Below are positions 37,701-41,039 of a stretch of DNA of 64,000 nucleotides, piece by piece. How positions within the stretch are numbered: position 1 is the first letter of the stretch; every line of letters begins with the position of its first letter. A model generated the notes under the pieces. It worked only from the letters and a program-made list of their open reading frames with translations, did not search any database and was not told where the DNA came from. Location: NCBI GenBank assembly GCA_037043455.1, contig JAWPHD010010963.1, positions 24,117-88,116 on the forward strand. The letters are read 5' to 3'. The DNA comes from Cyrtodaria siliqua. Its lineage: Eukaryota > Mollusca > Bivalvia > Adapedonta > Hiatellidae. The position numbers and the translations under genes are program-made.

Positions 37701-38085
37701 AGTGTATTGCACGGTGGCCTAGTGTATTGCACGGTTGCCTAGTTTATTGCACGGTGGTCTAGTGTAATGCACGGTGGGTTACATTTGCGTGTCTTGATGC
37801 AAGACACTTTCCTTAGCCTCTTTAGTCATTCGCATCGTAAACCGGGCAGTCCCATGCATCGGAGTCTATCCTCCAAGCATGATATTCATAGGAATCTAGT
37901 CCATAGTACGAGTAGTAAAATGGTTCCTGGATTCCTATGTATCTTTTCCCAATCTATAACCGAAGTGTTTGAGTTGACATAATAAAACAGGCATGTAAAA
38001 TATCTTAAGTTTACCTGTTCTGCAAAGTTGAAGGCACTGTTAAACTCAGTCTTTTTCTTTTTTTTGGTCTTCTTTTTATTTGAAC
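1563..38085 (-). CDS. DDX27: DDX27-like DEAD-box RNA helicase, 19 exons found, 5' end missing
   Basis: Split gene spanning the exons listed separately below. DDX27/Drs1 is a nucleolar ATP-dependent RNA helicase that acts in pre-rRNA processing and 60S subunit assembly. The conceptual product (about 740 residues seen; human DDX27 is close to 800) shows, in order: an acidic and lysine-rich N-terminal region, the family block [12 protein letters not shown] motif PTPIQ, motif I TGSGKT, motif Ia PTHELA, GG, TPGR, motif II DEAD, motif III SAT, the block [10 protein letters not shown], motif IV-like FIQTK, motif V, motif [10 protein letters not shown], then a coiled, basic tail with TWFQT and FEILKSQ. 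Every junction is GT-AG and phases match throughout. The first coding exon (human begins with a short acidic leader) was not found up to 64000 and may lie outside. Oddities: an avoidable nonsense codon, altered motifs Ia and V, and an unusual C-terminal extension. It could be the real gene, an allele with sequence errors, or a decaying duplicate that kept its introns. Confidence 0.9.
1771..2346. repeat. Dispersed element ending in GGACGACAGG / CCAGTAGAGCT
   Basis: Starts ACAAGAGGCCTAAGAGGGCC, then GCTCTACTGGC, and ends with GGACGAC-type strings and GCCAGTAGAGCT, so the two ends carry a short inverted word (GCTCTACTGGC / GCCAGTAGAGC). The same begin-and-end layout is seen at 38245-39345 and, in variant form, at 41440-42040. 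Non-coding here. Confidence 0.65.
2500..2800 (-). repeat. 52-bp tandem array copied from an exon end plus splice donor
   Basis: The word CTGAATTTCT/CTGAATTTCA recurs at 2521, 2573, 2629, 2680, 2732 and 2785, a period of 51-56 bp. The copy at 2785 is the real 3' end of DDX27 exon 18 with its donor GTAAGA. On the minus strand, copies at 2732, 2680 and 2629 still carry GTAAG donors; the outer two have lost them. Confidence 0.85.
2780..2876 (-). CDS. DDX27: DDX27 exon 18 (FDQELTNT block)
   Basis: 97 bp. Encodes [19 protein letters not shown], then [14 protein letters not shown], matching KKSVFDEELTNTSKKALKQYRAG in human DDX27. Its 3' end and donor are repeated several times just downstream (see the 52-bp array). 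Confidence 0.94.
3535..3785 (-). repeat. tRNA-derived SINE (family A)
   Basis: Minus strand head CCGTGGTCTAGGGGTTTAAC resembles a Pol III box A region and GGGTTCGAATCCCACTGG a box B. The body contains a segment reading on the plus strand AACCAGTACTGTATATCTCC. Same family at 9300-9415, 28012-28175 and 53725-53985. Confidence 0.75.
3800..4555. other. Intron stretch with no recognised feature
   Basis: Contains the recurring word GGTTACCA and GGTAACCA in several spacings (about 3900-4020 and 4230-4350), a loose inverted pattern, but nothing that can be named. ORFs here lack any recognisable domain. Confidence 0.4.
4556..4676 (-). CDS. DDX27: DDX27 exon 17 (FEILKSQLF block)
   Basis: 121 bp, phase 0 in, phase 1 out. 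Encodes [20 protein letters not shown], then [20 protein letters not shown]; human has EERSQFEILKAQMFAERLAKRNRRAKRARAM. Donor GTAGAT. Confidence 0.93.
4690..5500. other. AT-rich intron stretch, nothing recognised
   Basis: DDX27 intron. No exon-like segment with conserved content and no clear repeat apart from short ACATGTAA/AACAAAC words near 5395-5450. Confidence 0.4.
5500..5880. repeat. Irregular tandem repeat, about 20-40 bp unit
   Basis: Repeats of TTAGTGTTACTCAGCACC (5700-5830) pass leftwards into degenerate forms TTTAGTGTTATTTAACA and AACATTTTAATGTTAGTG. Looks like an expanding 20-25-bp minisatellite with an older, decayed edge. Confidence 0.75.
6112..8075 (+). repeat. 25-bp minisatellite, 78 copies, with higher-order structure
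   Basis: Uninterrupted array of the unit GCTAGCTAAGGGACATAATTC plus TTCT (25 bp). Units fall into three forms, GACGTAAT, GACATAAT and GACATTAT, plus one rare form with TGATAG for TGCTAG. I count 78 units by reading the lines. A 15-unit (375-bp) block is duplicated exactly. It lies in the DDX27 intron between exons 16 and 17 and stops about 50 bp from the exon 16 donor. The unit holds the palindrome GCTAGC. Confidence 0.97.
8127..8212 (-). CDS. DDX27: DDX27 exon 16 (basic tail)
   Basis: 86 bp. Two bases complete a Ser codon, then [20 protein letters not shown] and KAAKNNPT. Low-complexity basic segment; placed by phase, GT-AG borders and position between exons 15 and 17. The 25-bp minisatellite begins about 50 bp beyond its donor. 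Confidence 0.85.
8838..9047 (-). CDS. DDX27: DDX27 exon 15 (coiled-coil linker, TWFQT)
   Basis: 210 bp. Encodes [20 protein letters not shown], a heptad-like charged helix, and ends with [13 protein letters not shown] (human SWFQTKEERKKEK). Donor GTAAGG after the first base of the next codon; reading on gives a spurious extension that stops shortly after. Confidence 0.94.
9050..9300. other. Intron stretch with imperfect AGCTGCAAAAGT repeats
   Basis: The word GCAAAAGTTCATTTTA and relatives such as AGCAGCAAAAGT recur irregularly every 25-35 bp from about 9140 to 9570, interrupted by the SINE fragment at 9300-9415. An old, degenerate minisatellite is the simplest reading. Confidence 0.5.
9300..9415 (-). 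repeat. SINE family A fragment
   Basis: Shares GTGGAGGCAGACCACCCAC, AACCAGTACTGCATATCTCC and AGCTCCCAGTGG with the copies at 3535 and 53725. The tRNA-like head is missing, so it is truncated. It splits the degenerate GCAAAAGT repeat. Confidence 0.7.
9707..9852. repeat. 146-bp palindrome (foldback element)
   Basis: Left arm AGGATCTGACATGAG, then CATTTCATACA..ATTTTATTAAAC; the right arm is its near-perfect reverse complement ending in TCAGATCCT. The centre is GC-richer (GCGAGCCTCTGGCGAGC). No ORF and no flanking duplication seen. Confidence 0.85.
9855..10005. repeat. Low-complexity GAATTTTGAA tract
   Basis: About 100 bp of alternating TTTGAATTTTGAAATTTTGA. It makes long ORFs on both strands that are artefacts of composition. 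Confidence 0.7.
10208..10280. repeat. 73-bp palindrome
   Basis: GTAGGTAAATGCCAGATCAGG on the left returns as CCTGATCTGGCAGTTACCTAC on the right, around a GC-rich centre GAGGCGTAGCCTC. Structure is the same as the palindromes at 9707 and 36747. Confidence 0.88.
10290..11060. repeat. Dispersed element with three internal 150-bp repeats
   Basis: Begins CACTTGTGTCGCCTGCC and ends CAGGCGACACAAAAA, so the ends are inverted words. Inside, AGGTTGCAGGTTA(A)(G)GTTTTATG and TGAACATAGGTCAAATAC recur about every 150 bp, followed by GACGGAGGACGACGGACGG. A shorter relative is at 51840-52160. Confidence 0.7.
11357..11451 (-). CDS. DDX27: DDX27 exon 14 (end of RecA domain 2)
   Basis: 95 bp. Encodes [20 protein letters not shown], then [11 protein letters not shown], matching SVSLVGEDERKMLKEIVKAAKAP in human DDX27. 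Phase 1 out, donor GTAATT. Confidence 0.94.
11932..12014 (-). CDS. DDX27: DDX27 exon 13 (motif VI)
   Basis: 83 bp, phase 0 in, phase 2 out. Encodes [19 protein letters not shown], then TARADKSGR. Motif [10 protein letters not shown] (arginine finger) is intact; the usual AGRAGR tail reads ADKSGR. Its acceptor and first nine bases form part of the 50-bp tandem repeat that fills the upstream intron. Confidence 0.94.
12006..12709 (-). repeat. 50-bp minisatellite seeded on the exon 13 splice acceptor
   Basis: Fourteen full units start every 50 bp from 12006 (GTTGATAATCTACAATACAT and so on) and a fifteenth breaks off after GTTG at 12709. The first unit includes the first nine bases of DDX27 exon 13 and its TTGTAG acceptor. 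The other units keep an AG at that position on the minus strand (TAG before ATTATCAAC or ATTGTCAAC). The array resumes at 19170. Confidence 0.92.
12710..14052. mobile_element. Insertion unit 1 (ends A and B)
   Basis: 1.34 kb. End A (12710-13174) and end B (13861-14052) are nearly identical to A and B of the adjoining unit. A begins TTATTGGAGAGCACTGTA; the complement of B contains TTATTGGAGGCAACACTCAC, so the ends have partial inverted similarity, with a small extra stem (GACTATAA..TTATAGTC) outside it. No transposase ORF. The insert falls inside one 50-bp repeat unit. Confidence 0.7.
14053..19169. mobile_element. Insertion unit 2 (ends A and B, 5.1 kb)
   Basis: Begins with the same A end (14053-14518) and finishes with the same B end (18976-19169) as unit 1, directly abutting it. 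A copies differ by very few bases: the 81-codon ORF in each differs at one residue. The interior (14519-18975) has a repeated segment with TTTTTTGGCAGCAGCGAAGAGTG (14600 and 14780) and a direct repeat of ACCAACACTGGAGGACTCTA (16510 and 16609). No recognisable protein domain over 4.4 kb. Confidence 0.65.
19170..19360 (-). repeat. 50-bp minisatellite, continuation
   Basis: About four more units of the 12006-12709 array. The first starts at ATAATC, exactly where the left part stopped after GTTG, showing that the 6.5 kb between is an insertion. Confidence 0.88.
19362..19605 (-). repeat. tRNA-derived SINE (family B)
   Basis: Minus strand head CCAGTGGATAGCACGG is box A-like and GGGGTTCAAGCCTCACTGG box B-like. 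The body holds GTGTCCTTGGGCAAGACAC. The tail end on the plus-strand left is TTGAATTGAATTTTG. Relatives at 22262-22565 and 37780-37975. Confidence 0.75.
19735..20970 (-). repeat. 39-bp satellite, about 32 units, with open frames
   Basis: Unit GTGTGAACCCATGATAGAGG plus TCTGTATGCCACTGCCAGA (39 bp); some units are 36 bp (GTATTCCAGACA) or 42 bp (extra ATA/TGC). All lengths are multiples of three, so three overlapping minus-strand frames stay open for 462, 412 and 306 codons. The peptides are pure repeats such as [13 protein letters not shown]. No start context, splice pattern or domain supports translation. Confidence 0.92.
21588..21900. repeat. Degenerate GGTCTCTTAAT repeat element
   Basis: Two related halves with ACTGTATTAAAG(G)GACCACT, GGTCTCTTA and GGGAAT(T)GGAAATGG. 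This is the same family as the element at 35418-35612, here tandem and older. It ends 30 bp before the DDX27 exon 12 donor. Confidence 0.6.
21931..22023 (-). CDS. DDX27: DDX27 exon 12 (motif V), with nonsense codon or shifted acceptor
   Basis: If splicing uses the AG at 22024-22026 the exon is 93 bp and encodes [18 protein letters not shown], then [13 protein letters not shown]. The conserved border (human RLEALRRFKD) is the AG at 22030-22032, which gives a 99-bp exon starting AGA TAG GAT, that is Arg-stop. Motif V is normally ATDVAARGLDI; here Thr is Met (codon 21973-21975) and the usual EGV is HRV. Donor GTGAGT. Homology is clear; function is doubtful. Confidence 0.85.
22262..22565 (-). repeat. 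SINE family B copy
   Basis: Minus strand head CCCAGTGGATAGTTTGACA and GGGTTGAGCCTCATTGG; body CTTGGGCAAGACACTTCCC and AACCGGGCAGTCCCATG. Lies in the intron between exons 11 and 12. Confidence 0.75.
22667..23654 (-). mobile_element. hAT-like non-autonomous element with zinc-finger remnant
   Basis: 988 bp with inverted ends ATACATGCCAAAT / ATTTGGCATGTAT, flanked by CCCATAGC (22659-22666) and GCCATAGC (23655-23662), a 7-of-8 match to an 8-bp target duplication typical of hAT elements. Subterminal CGGGAGACTCCCGG words occur at the right. The minus strand at 22880-23130 encodes a broken Cys-rich segment. No transposase catalytic region, so it cannot move alone. Confidence 0.8.
22880..23123 (-). 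pseudogene. Frameshifted N-terminal zinc-finger fragment of a transposase-like protein
   Basis: Reads [19 protein letters not shown], then in a second frame [17 protein letters not shown] and [19 protein letters not shown], then in a third NDITRHTK. CxxC followed by H..H is the layout of BED-like fingers at the start of hAT-derived proteins (family knowledge). A small duplication of AAGTTCA and one further shift break it. Confidence 0.7.
23700..24595 (-). repeat. 42/47-bp minisatellite, about 20 units
   Basis: Unit CACAGACATTAACCTCCAAT plus ACATACGATACCATACCATATT (42 bp), with a 5-bp longer form carrying AATCA. The long form recurs every three units or so, giving a higher-order period. It opens a 263-codon minus-strand frame made of [14 protein letters not shown] repeats, not a gene. 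Confidence 0.9.
24600..25400. other. Intron stretch with a dispersed GAGTTACC word block
   Basis: AGAGTTACCGACTCATAATTC with following CATATTC..ATG and AATAAACC at 24710-24800 resembles blocks at 45850-45940 and 63730-63800. Otherwise no recognised feature before exon 11. Confidence 0.45.
25404..25540 (-). CDS. DDX27: DDX27 exon 11 (motif IV region)
   Basis: 137 bp. Encodes [29 protein letters not shown] and [11 protein letters not shown]; in DDX27 the equivalents are FTQTKKQAHRMH and [11 protein letters not shown]. Ends phase 0 after a CAG codon, which fixes the frame of the damaged next exon. Confidence 0.95.
26049..26190 (-). CDS. DDX27: DDX27 exon 10 ([10 protein letters not shown] block)
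   Basis: 142 bp. Encodes [20 protein letters not shown], then [20 protein letters not shown]. The second segment is near-identical to the vertebrate DDX27 linker between RecA domains 1 and 2 and is a strong family signature. Confidence 0.96.
26325..26400. repeat. Short tandem repeat TGATGCCACTGGACCC
   Basis: Three copies of about 18 bp in the intron between exons 9 and 10. Confidence 0.75.
26809..26908 (-). CDS. DDX27: DDX27 exon 9 (motif III SAT)
   Basis: 100 bp. Encodes [17 protein letters not shown], then [13 protein letters not shown]; the SAT motif couples ATP hydrolysis to unwinding in this family. Ends phase 0, donor GTAAAT. Confidence 0.96.
27000..27600. other. Intron stretch rich in ATCATC, nothing else
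   Basis: Loose CATCATCATC and TCATCATCA words (27090-27300) give a hydrophobic plus-strand ORF by composition only. Confidence 0.4.
27609..27759 (-). CDS. DDX27: DDX27 exon 8 (GG, TPGR, DEAD box)
   Basis: 151 bp, acceptor TAG. Encodes [36 protein letters not shown] and [11 protein letters not shown]: motif Ib TPGR and motif II DEAD (Mg-ATP binding and hydrolysis) are intact. Ends phase 2 inside the Arg codon after DEAD. Confidence 0.96.
28012..28175 (+). repeat. SINE family A, plus orientation
   Basis: Head CCGTGGTCGAGGAGTTAACG, box B-like GCGGGTTTGATTCCACTGG, then ATACAGTACTGGTTCTCCAC. Opposite orientation to the host gene; ends about 90 bp from exon 7. Confidence 0.78.
28268..28441 (-). 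CDS. DDX27: DDX27 exon 7 (motif I end, motif Ia)
   Basis: 174 bp. Completes GKT of motif I, then [20 protein letters not shown] and [17 protein letters not shown]. Motif Ia is normally PTREL; here the codon at 28344-28346 (minus strand CAT) gives His. In the family that Arg helps hold the RNA backbone, so this is either a functional change or damage. Confidence 0.95.
28741..28846 (-). CDS. DDX27: DDX27 exon 6 (Q motif and start of motif I)
   Basis: 106 bp. Encodes [20 protein letters not shown], then [16 protein letters not shown]; the Gln of PTPIQ contacts adenine in the family, and the phosphate-binding loop TGSGKT is split across the junction with the next exon. DICACA is typical of DDX27. 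Donor GTGAGT. Confidence 0.95.
29635..29727 (-). CDS. DDX27: DDX27 exon 5 ([11 protein letters not shown] block)
   Basis: 93 bp, 31 codons, phase 0. Contains [20 protein letters not shown], the block just before the Q motif that separates DDX27/Drs1 from other DEAD-box families. Donor GTATGT. Confidence 0.93.
30007..30079 (-). repeat. tRNA-like SINE head, copy 1 (pseudo-tRNA)
   Basis: Minus strand folds as a full cloverleaf with standard arm lengths: acceptor GGCCGGT/TCTGGCT, D arm GCTC/GAGC, anticodon stem TCGGA/TCTGA with loop ACGGTAG, T arm CCGGG-TTCGAGC-CCAGG. Position 33 is C instead of the near-invariant U and a T-stem pair is broken, so a working tRNA (nominal anticodon GGU, Thr) is unlikely. 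Confidence 0.7.
30243..30314 (-). repeat. tRNA-like SINE head, copy 2 (pseudo-tRNA)
   Basis: Same cloverleaf as 30007-30079 with anticodon loop ACAGTAG (nominal AGU) and T arm ending CCCGA. Again C33. The two heads sit in a 235-bp tandem duplication whose spacer contains AATCTACCTGT(C/T)AGATATCTATGAA. Confidence 0.7.
30840..30932. repeat. 44-bp direct duplication
   Basis: ACCTGTGGATTAAATTAACT followed by (G/A)TTCAAAGTTTTCTACGTCAT occurs twice in a row in the intron between exons 4 and 5. Confidence 0.8.
31138..31211 (-). CDS. DDX27: DDX27 exon 4 (basic linker)
   Basis: 74 bp; its first two bases complete a GAC codon. Encodes [17 protein letters not shown] and then GEDLEEEE, matching DTLKVKDRKKKKKK of human DDX27. 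Donor GTATTC is weak but phase-consistent. Confidence 0.88.
32005..32119 (-). CDS. DDX27: DDX27 exon 3 (acidic linker)
   Basis: 115 bp, starts phase 0 and ends phase 1. Rich in Asp, Glu and Ser ([14 protein letters not shown], then [18 protein letters not shown]). This matches the acidic, poorly conserved stretch before the helicase core in DDX27; the assignment rests on phase and position more than on residue identity. Confidence 0.8.
32546..32620. repeat. CAT microsatellite
   Basis: Near-perfect (CAT)n followed by broken copies; the start of a CAT-rich region that continues to 34095. Confidence 0.85.
32810..33480. repeat. Complex CAT/CAG-rich repeat, 84-90 bp unit
   Basis: Blocks containing ATAGCTGGCATCATC, AAAATCACCAGCTTCACA and TCATCATCAGCAGCAGCA recur from about 33070 to 33390. 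They open Asp-rich frames on the minus strand and Ser/Thr-rich frames on the plus strand; both are compositional. Confidence 0.75.
33482..34095. repeat. 51-bp satellite, 12 units, open in several frames
   Basis: Unit CATCATCATCATCAACAACA, TAATTATCATGAACACC, ACGGCCACAGCTGT (51 bp = 17 codons). Two plus and two minus frames stay open (201-304 codons), for example [17 protein letters not shown]. Units differ mainly at one base (CGGCC versus CCGCC), so it is recently homogenised. It is inside a DDX27 intron. Confidence 0.93.
34098..34275 (+). repeat. Short dispersed repeat, copy 2
   Basis: Second copy of the element at 490-690. It begins directly where the 51-bp CAT-rich satellite ends, so element and satellite may have been linked when the array grew. 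Confidence 0.65.
34673..35295 (-). pseudogene. Crypton/KIAA1958-like tyrosine recombinase, C-terminal catalytic exon
   Basis: From an acceptor CAG (35296-35298) the minus strand encodes [52 protein letters not shown]-like [13 protein letters not shown] and [10 protein letters not shown], then a Ser/Glu-rich tail to a stop at 34673. NHSGKRT (box II), GHRS and the Tyr of RKYKR are the catalytic pattern of the DUF3504/ZMYM-KIAA1958 recombinase-like family. This exon is open throughout; the parts needed upstream are broken. Confidence 0.75.
35418..35612. mobile_element. 195-bp MITE, TACAGTCAAACCTG ends
   Basis: Left TACAGTCAAACCTG and right CAGGTTTGATTGTA are inverted repeats with one mismatch, beginning and ending in TA as in Tc1/mariner-type MITEs. 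Interior repeats GGTCTCTTAATAG. It sits between the two recombinase exons. Confidence 0.75.
35928..36048. repeat. 68-bp direct duplication at the recombinase exon edge
   Basis: TCGAGGTTGCGGCTTTTGTG followed by TAATAAATGTGACAGTTAAG occurs at 35928 and 35996. The second copy overlaps the end of the upstream recombinase fragment and may have destroyed its splice donor. Confidence 0.85.
36040..36322 (-). pseudogene. Recombinase fragment with the FGLRGRDEH motif
   Basis: Minus strand [57 protein letters not shown] and CKTFKGGL, then KDIKHYC. The Arg of GLRG corresponds to the first catalytic Arg of this family. It ends in a stop in the duplication with no good donor, so it cannot be joined to the catalytic exon as the sequence stands. 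Confidence 0.72.
36323..36433 (-). pseudogene. Short acidic start fragment of the recombinase-like gene
   Basis: ATG at 36431-36433 opens [20 protein letters not shown], then [16 protein letters not shown] and a stop. A donor-like GTAAGC and an acceptor-like TGTAG lie only 11 bases apart between this and the next fragment, as if intervening exons had been deleted. Relationship to the fragments below is inferred from strand and closeness. Confidence 0.5.
36747..36859. repeat. 113-bp palindrome
   Basis: AACATTTATAACACATTTTT, CTCGTATATACGATTTATAC on the left return inverted on the right to AAATATT; the centre is GGGCCTGCGGCCCTCGAG. It lies 50 bp below DDX27 exon 2, in the intron. Confidence 0.88.
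36909..37022 (-). CDS. DDX27: DDX27 exon 2 (TLDDKI..RKKRK region)
   Basis: 114 bp, 38 codons, phase 0 at both ends, donor GTAAGT. Contains [17 protein letters not shown], equivalent to the TTLDEKIEKVRKKRK block of vertebrate DDX27, probably a nuclear or nucleolar localisation segment (inference from basic composition). Confidence 0.9.
37334..37778 (+). repeat. 20-bp array of a SINE box A-like motif, 22 units
   Basis: Unit CGGTGGCCTAGTGTATTGCA, 22 copies with point variants. TGGCCTAGTGT fits the Pol III box A pattern TRGCNNAGTNG, and the array runs directly into the body of a family B SINE in the same orientation. Confidence 0.88.
37779..37975 (+). repeat. SINE family B body
   Basis: GCAAGACACTTTCCTTAGCC, AAACCGGGCAGTCCCATGCA and ATTCATAGGAATC match the complement of the 22262-22565 copy. 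Its tRNA-like head is replaced by the 20-bp array. Confidence 0.72.
38015..38085 (-). CDS. DDX27: DDX27 exon 1 of those found (N-terminal, lysine-rich)
   Basis: 71 bp, acceptor CAG at 38086-38088, donor GTAAAC. Encodes [20 protein letters not shown] followed by AEQ; the FNSAFNF part matches the FNPDFVF region of human DDX27. It enters in phase 1 (two bases complete a codon), so at least one upstream coding exon exists. No start codon lies in it. Confidence 0.8.
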
Positions 38086-38244
38086 CTGGAAATAATATTG
38101 TATATAGACATGTGGCTTAATATGAACATATCCATTTGATGAATATTCACTTTCAGCAGTGCTCCAAATGATACAAGCTAATTCATTGGCTGGGTAAATA
38201 TATATTTTTAGCTCATTGACTTTCTAAAGCAAAAGATGTACTAA

Positions 38245-39345
38245 CAAGAGGCCCAAGAGGGCCTGTGGACGCTCTACTGGCTAATATGGCTCTTATAACA
38301 TCAATGAAGCGAGTGACTATCGTCTTAAAGAGGCAGAATATAGCATTTTTAACTAAATCAAGAGCCATAACTCCGCTGTTACTGGTCCGATCTGGCTGGT
38401 TTTCGAACTTGGCCAGTAGAGATAATAAATTATTTTTTTAAAAAAAAAAAAACTTTACCGAGCTGTTATTGACATTAACAATCTGGTAAAGTTTGGTAAA
38501 GATCGAATGAAAAAAAATATGGCGTCTAGAGTGTACACTAGGTTTTTCAAGTATTTGACCTAGTGACCTAGTTTTTGACTCCATGGGACCCATTTTCGAA
38601 CTTGACCAAAATATAATTAAGACAACATTTCGACAAAGTTTCATCAAGATCGGGTCAGAAATATGGCCTCTAGAGTGTACACAAGGTTTTTCAAGTATTT
38701 GACCTAGTGACCTAGTTTTTGACCCTGTGTGACCCATTTTCGAATTTAGCAAGCTGTAATTGAGACAAAAATTCTGACAAAATTGCATCAAGATCGGGTC
38801 AAAAATATGGCCTCTAGAGTGTACACACGGTTTTTCCAAAGTTTGACCTAGTGACCTAGTTTTTAACACCATGTGACCCATTTTCAAACTTGACCAAGAT
38901 ATAATTAAGACAAACATTCTGACAAAGTTGCATCAAGCTCGGGTCAAAAATATGGCCTCTAGAGTGTACACAAGGTTTTTCCAATATTTGACCTAGTGAC
39001 CTAGTTTTTAACTTCATGTGACCCATTTCCGAACTTGATCAAGATATAATTAAGATAAACAATTTGACAAAGTTTCATCAAGATTGGGTAACAAATATGA
39101 CCTCTAGAGTGTACACAAGTTTTTTCAAGTATTTGACCTAGTGACCTAGTTTTTGATGCCACATGACCCATTTTTGAACTTGACCGAGATTTCATTGAGA
39201 CAAACATTCTGACAAAGTTTCATGATGATTGCATCAGAAATGTGGCCTCTAGAGTGTACACAAGAAAAGTTAACGGACGACGGACGGACGGACGACGGAA
39301 GACGGACAACACACCATCCCATAAGCTCTGCTGGCCCTTGTGAAA
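38245..39345. repeat. Dispersed element with six tandem units of about 150 bp
   Basis: Begins AACAAGAGGCCCAAGAGGGC, then repeats TATTTGACCTAGTGACCTAG, CATGTGACCCATTTTCGAAC and ATATGGCCTCTAGAGTGTAC; ends with (GGAC)n-rich sequence and CATAAGCTCTGCTGGCC. Minus-strand ORFs of 60-160 codons are repeats of this unit, not genes. Confidence 0.8.
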
Positions 39346-39758
39346 AAAATTGTTTCCAATAGTTCAATAATGTTTTCTCATTTTAGGGAAGTTGCAAATA
39401 AGTGGCTTCTTTGAAAACATGTCTGATGTGCCAATTCAGCACTGGGGAGAACCCTGCAAGGTTAAATGGCCACATTTCAAGTGTTTTTTTGTGAGATAAA
39501 ATTATTTGATGTAGCAAAACAAAGTGGGTAAAAAGGTTAAAGTCCACTGCTGGAAAGTCTGTTGAAAAAAGAAGAGTGAGTTACATGTATCTTCCTGTGT
39601 CAAACATGGGGTGGTATCTGCTACTGACAAAAATATAATATATTACTGACATAAAAAGTCGGTTATTTGATCAGGAAACTACATGTATGTGTGATCATCG
39701 ATGGCAAAGTGCATATGACTGTTTTAACTCTGCTTTTATATTTTTATGCTGCTTAATG

Positions 39759-39874
39759 CGCTCTTTTGGTTTTCATTGGGGTATAAAAAATATTTGTGTG
39801 GTTTAAAGTGTGACTCCACGCATACTTTAAACCATCCAAATGTTTTTCATACCCCAATGAAAACCAAAAGAGCG
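39759..39874. repeat. 116-bp palindrome
   Basis: CGCTCTTTTGGTTTTCATTG on the left is matched by CAATGAAAACCAAAAGAGCG on the right; arms are about 50 bp with few mismatches, centre GTGTGACTCCACGCA. Confidence 0.9.
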
Positions 39875-40111
39875 TGGCGGCGATATCTGTAATGTCTATG
39901 GGAGATTGATAGAAATATACCGAATGTAAGTGGGATGGTAATTAGCGAATTCAGCATCGATTGATATTTGGTATATTAATTGGATTAAAATTATAATATA
40001 ATTGAGGACAATTAAAGGATGACGATTTCAACTAATCGATTGCAGTTTGTCATGATTAGAGAAGTGTTTGTCTGTGTATAAAATGGGAAACATCTTCATT
40101 ATGGTTATTAC

Positions 40112-40360
40112 TTGCAAATCAAAATGCCTAAACGTGATCTATCTCCGTCTGAACATTCCAGGCCCAAAAAGCAAAAGTATCTTGTGAAGTATAATTCTTC
40201 TTGGAGAAGTGTATATCCATGGATAAGTTGTAGTCCTTTATTAAGATTATATCAGAAAAAAAATCTACCGGTACGCGTTAAAAATTCGAGTACAATCTCC
40301 CTGGAAAAAAAGTCAAATCTCCCTGGTAACCCTCCTGAAAATATCACATGTATGTTTTAG
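40112..40360 (+). pseudogene. Possible N-terminal fragment of a transposon-derived zinc-finger protein
   Basis: MPKRDLSPSEHSRPKKQKY, then NSSWRSVYPWISCS resembles the start of KIAA1586/ZMYM/hAT-type proteins (Lys-rich leader, then W..xFPW). The expected Cys-Cys finger does not follow. TCTCCCTGG words downstream recall subterminal repeats of the element at 22667. Weak call. Confidence 0.35.
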
Positions 40361-40379
40361 GGAGGACTGCTTAATTTGA

Positions 40380-41000
40380 TTAGAAAGACTTGGTTTATTT
40401 TCTACCACATCTGCTTTCTCATGAAAGTGCACAAGTTTACTTTTCTACAAAGATGCGTGCTAAATGCAAATAGAAAGTCTTCATAACAAATTATAATCAA
40501 CGTACACTGCAGTAGCTGTTATAGTGATACCACACACAAGTTGCTAGTTCCTCACTCTTGCTATTTCAATTAGCTTGACCAATTAAAGAAGCCACAGATA
40601 TATTGCTGCTATTGCACATGTTGTTATGTCACTGAAGGAACTAACTGTCCTTAGGTGTTAGTTGTATATTCAGTCAGTGCATTGCAAGAATGACCCCCAT
40701 TGATTCGACATTTGTAAATACTCCTCTGACTATGGAGCGTAACAGGACCTAATTGGTGAAAAAGCTGATCTGTGAAAATACAAATGTATAGCTGTTAAAT
40801 CATGAACATTTTGTTTTGATGGTAAACACTTTATCCGGAGATATGGCATGCCTGCTTACACTATTATTCTCCTCAAACCTCTTATTTTTCACCTTTTCTT
40901 GTCTACTAACTAGTTGTGAGGCACAGTTGCCGGATTATGCAATGCTTTCACGCCGAGTGAGTAATTTACAAATTGCGTAATTACGCGGAGTTTTGATGAT
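40380..41000. other. Stretch with nothing recognised
   Basis: No repeat, ORF or motif that can be named. Confidence 0.4.
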
Positions 41001-41039
41001 AAAACTACTCGGAGTGGGAATCAGGTTTTTTGTTCCTCA

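Noticed and set aside
38438..39367. Minus-strand ORFs of 68-159 codons with KTRSLGQILEKP repeats
   Set aside because: Translations of the 150-bp tandem unit (TATTTGACCTAGTGACC family), present in many non-coding copies.
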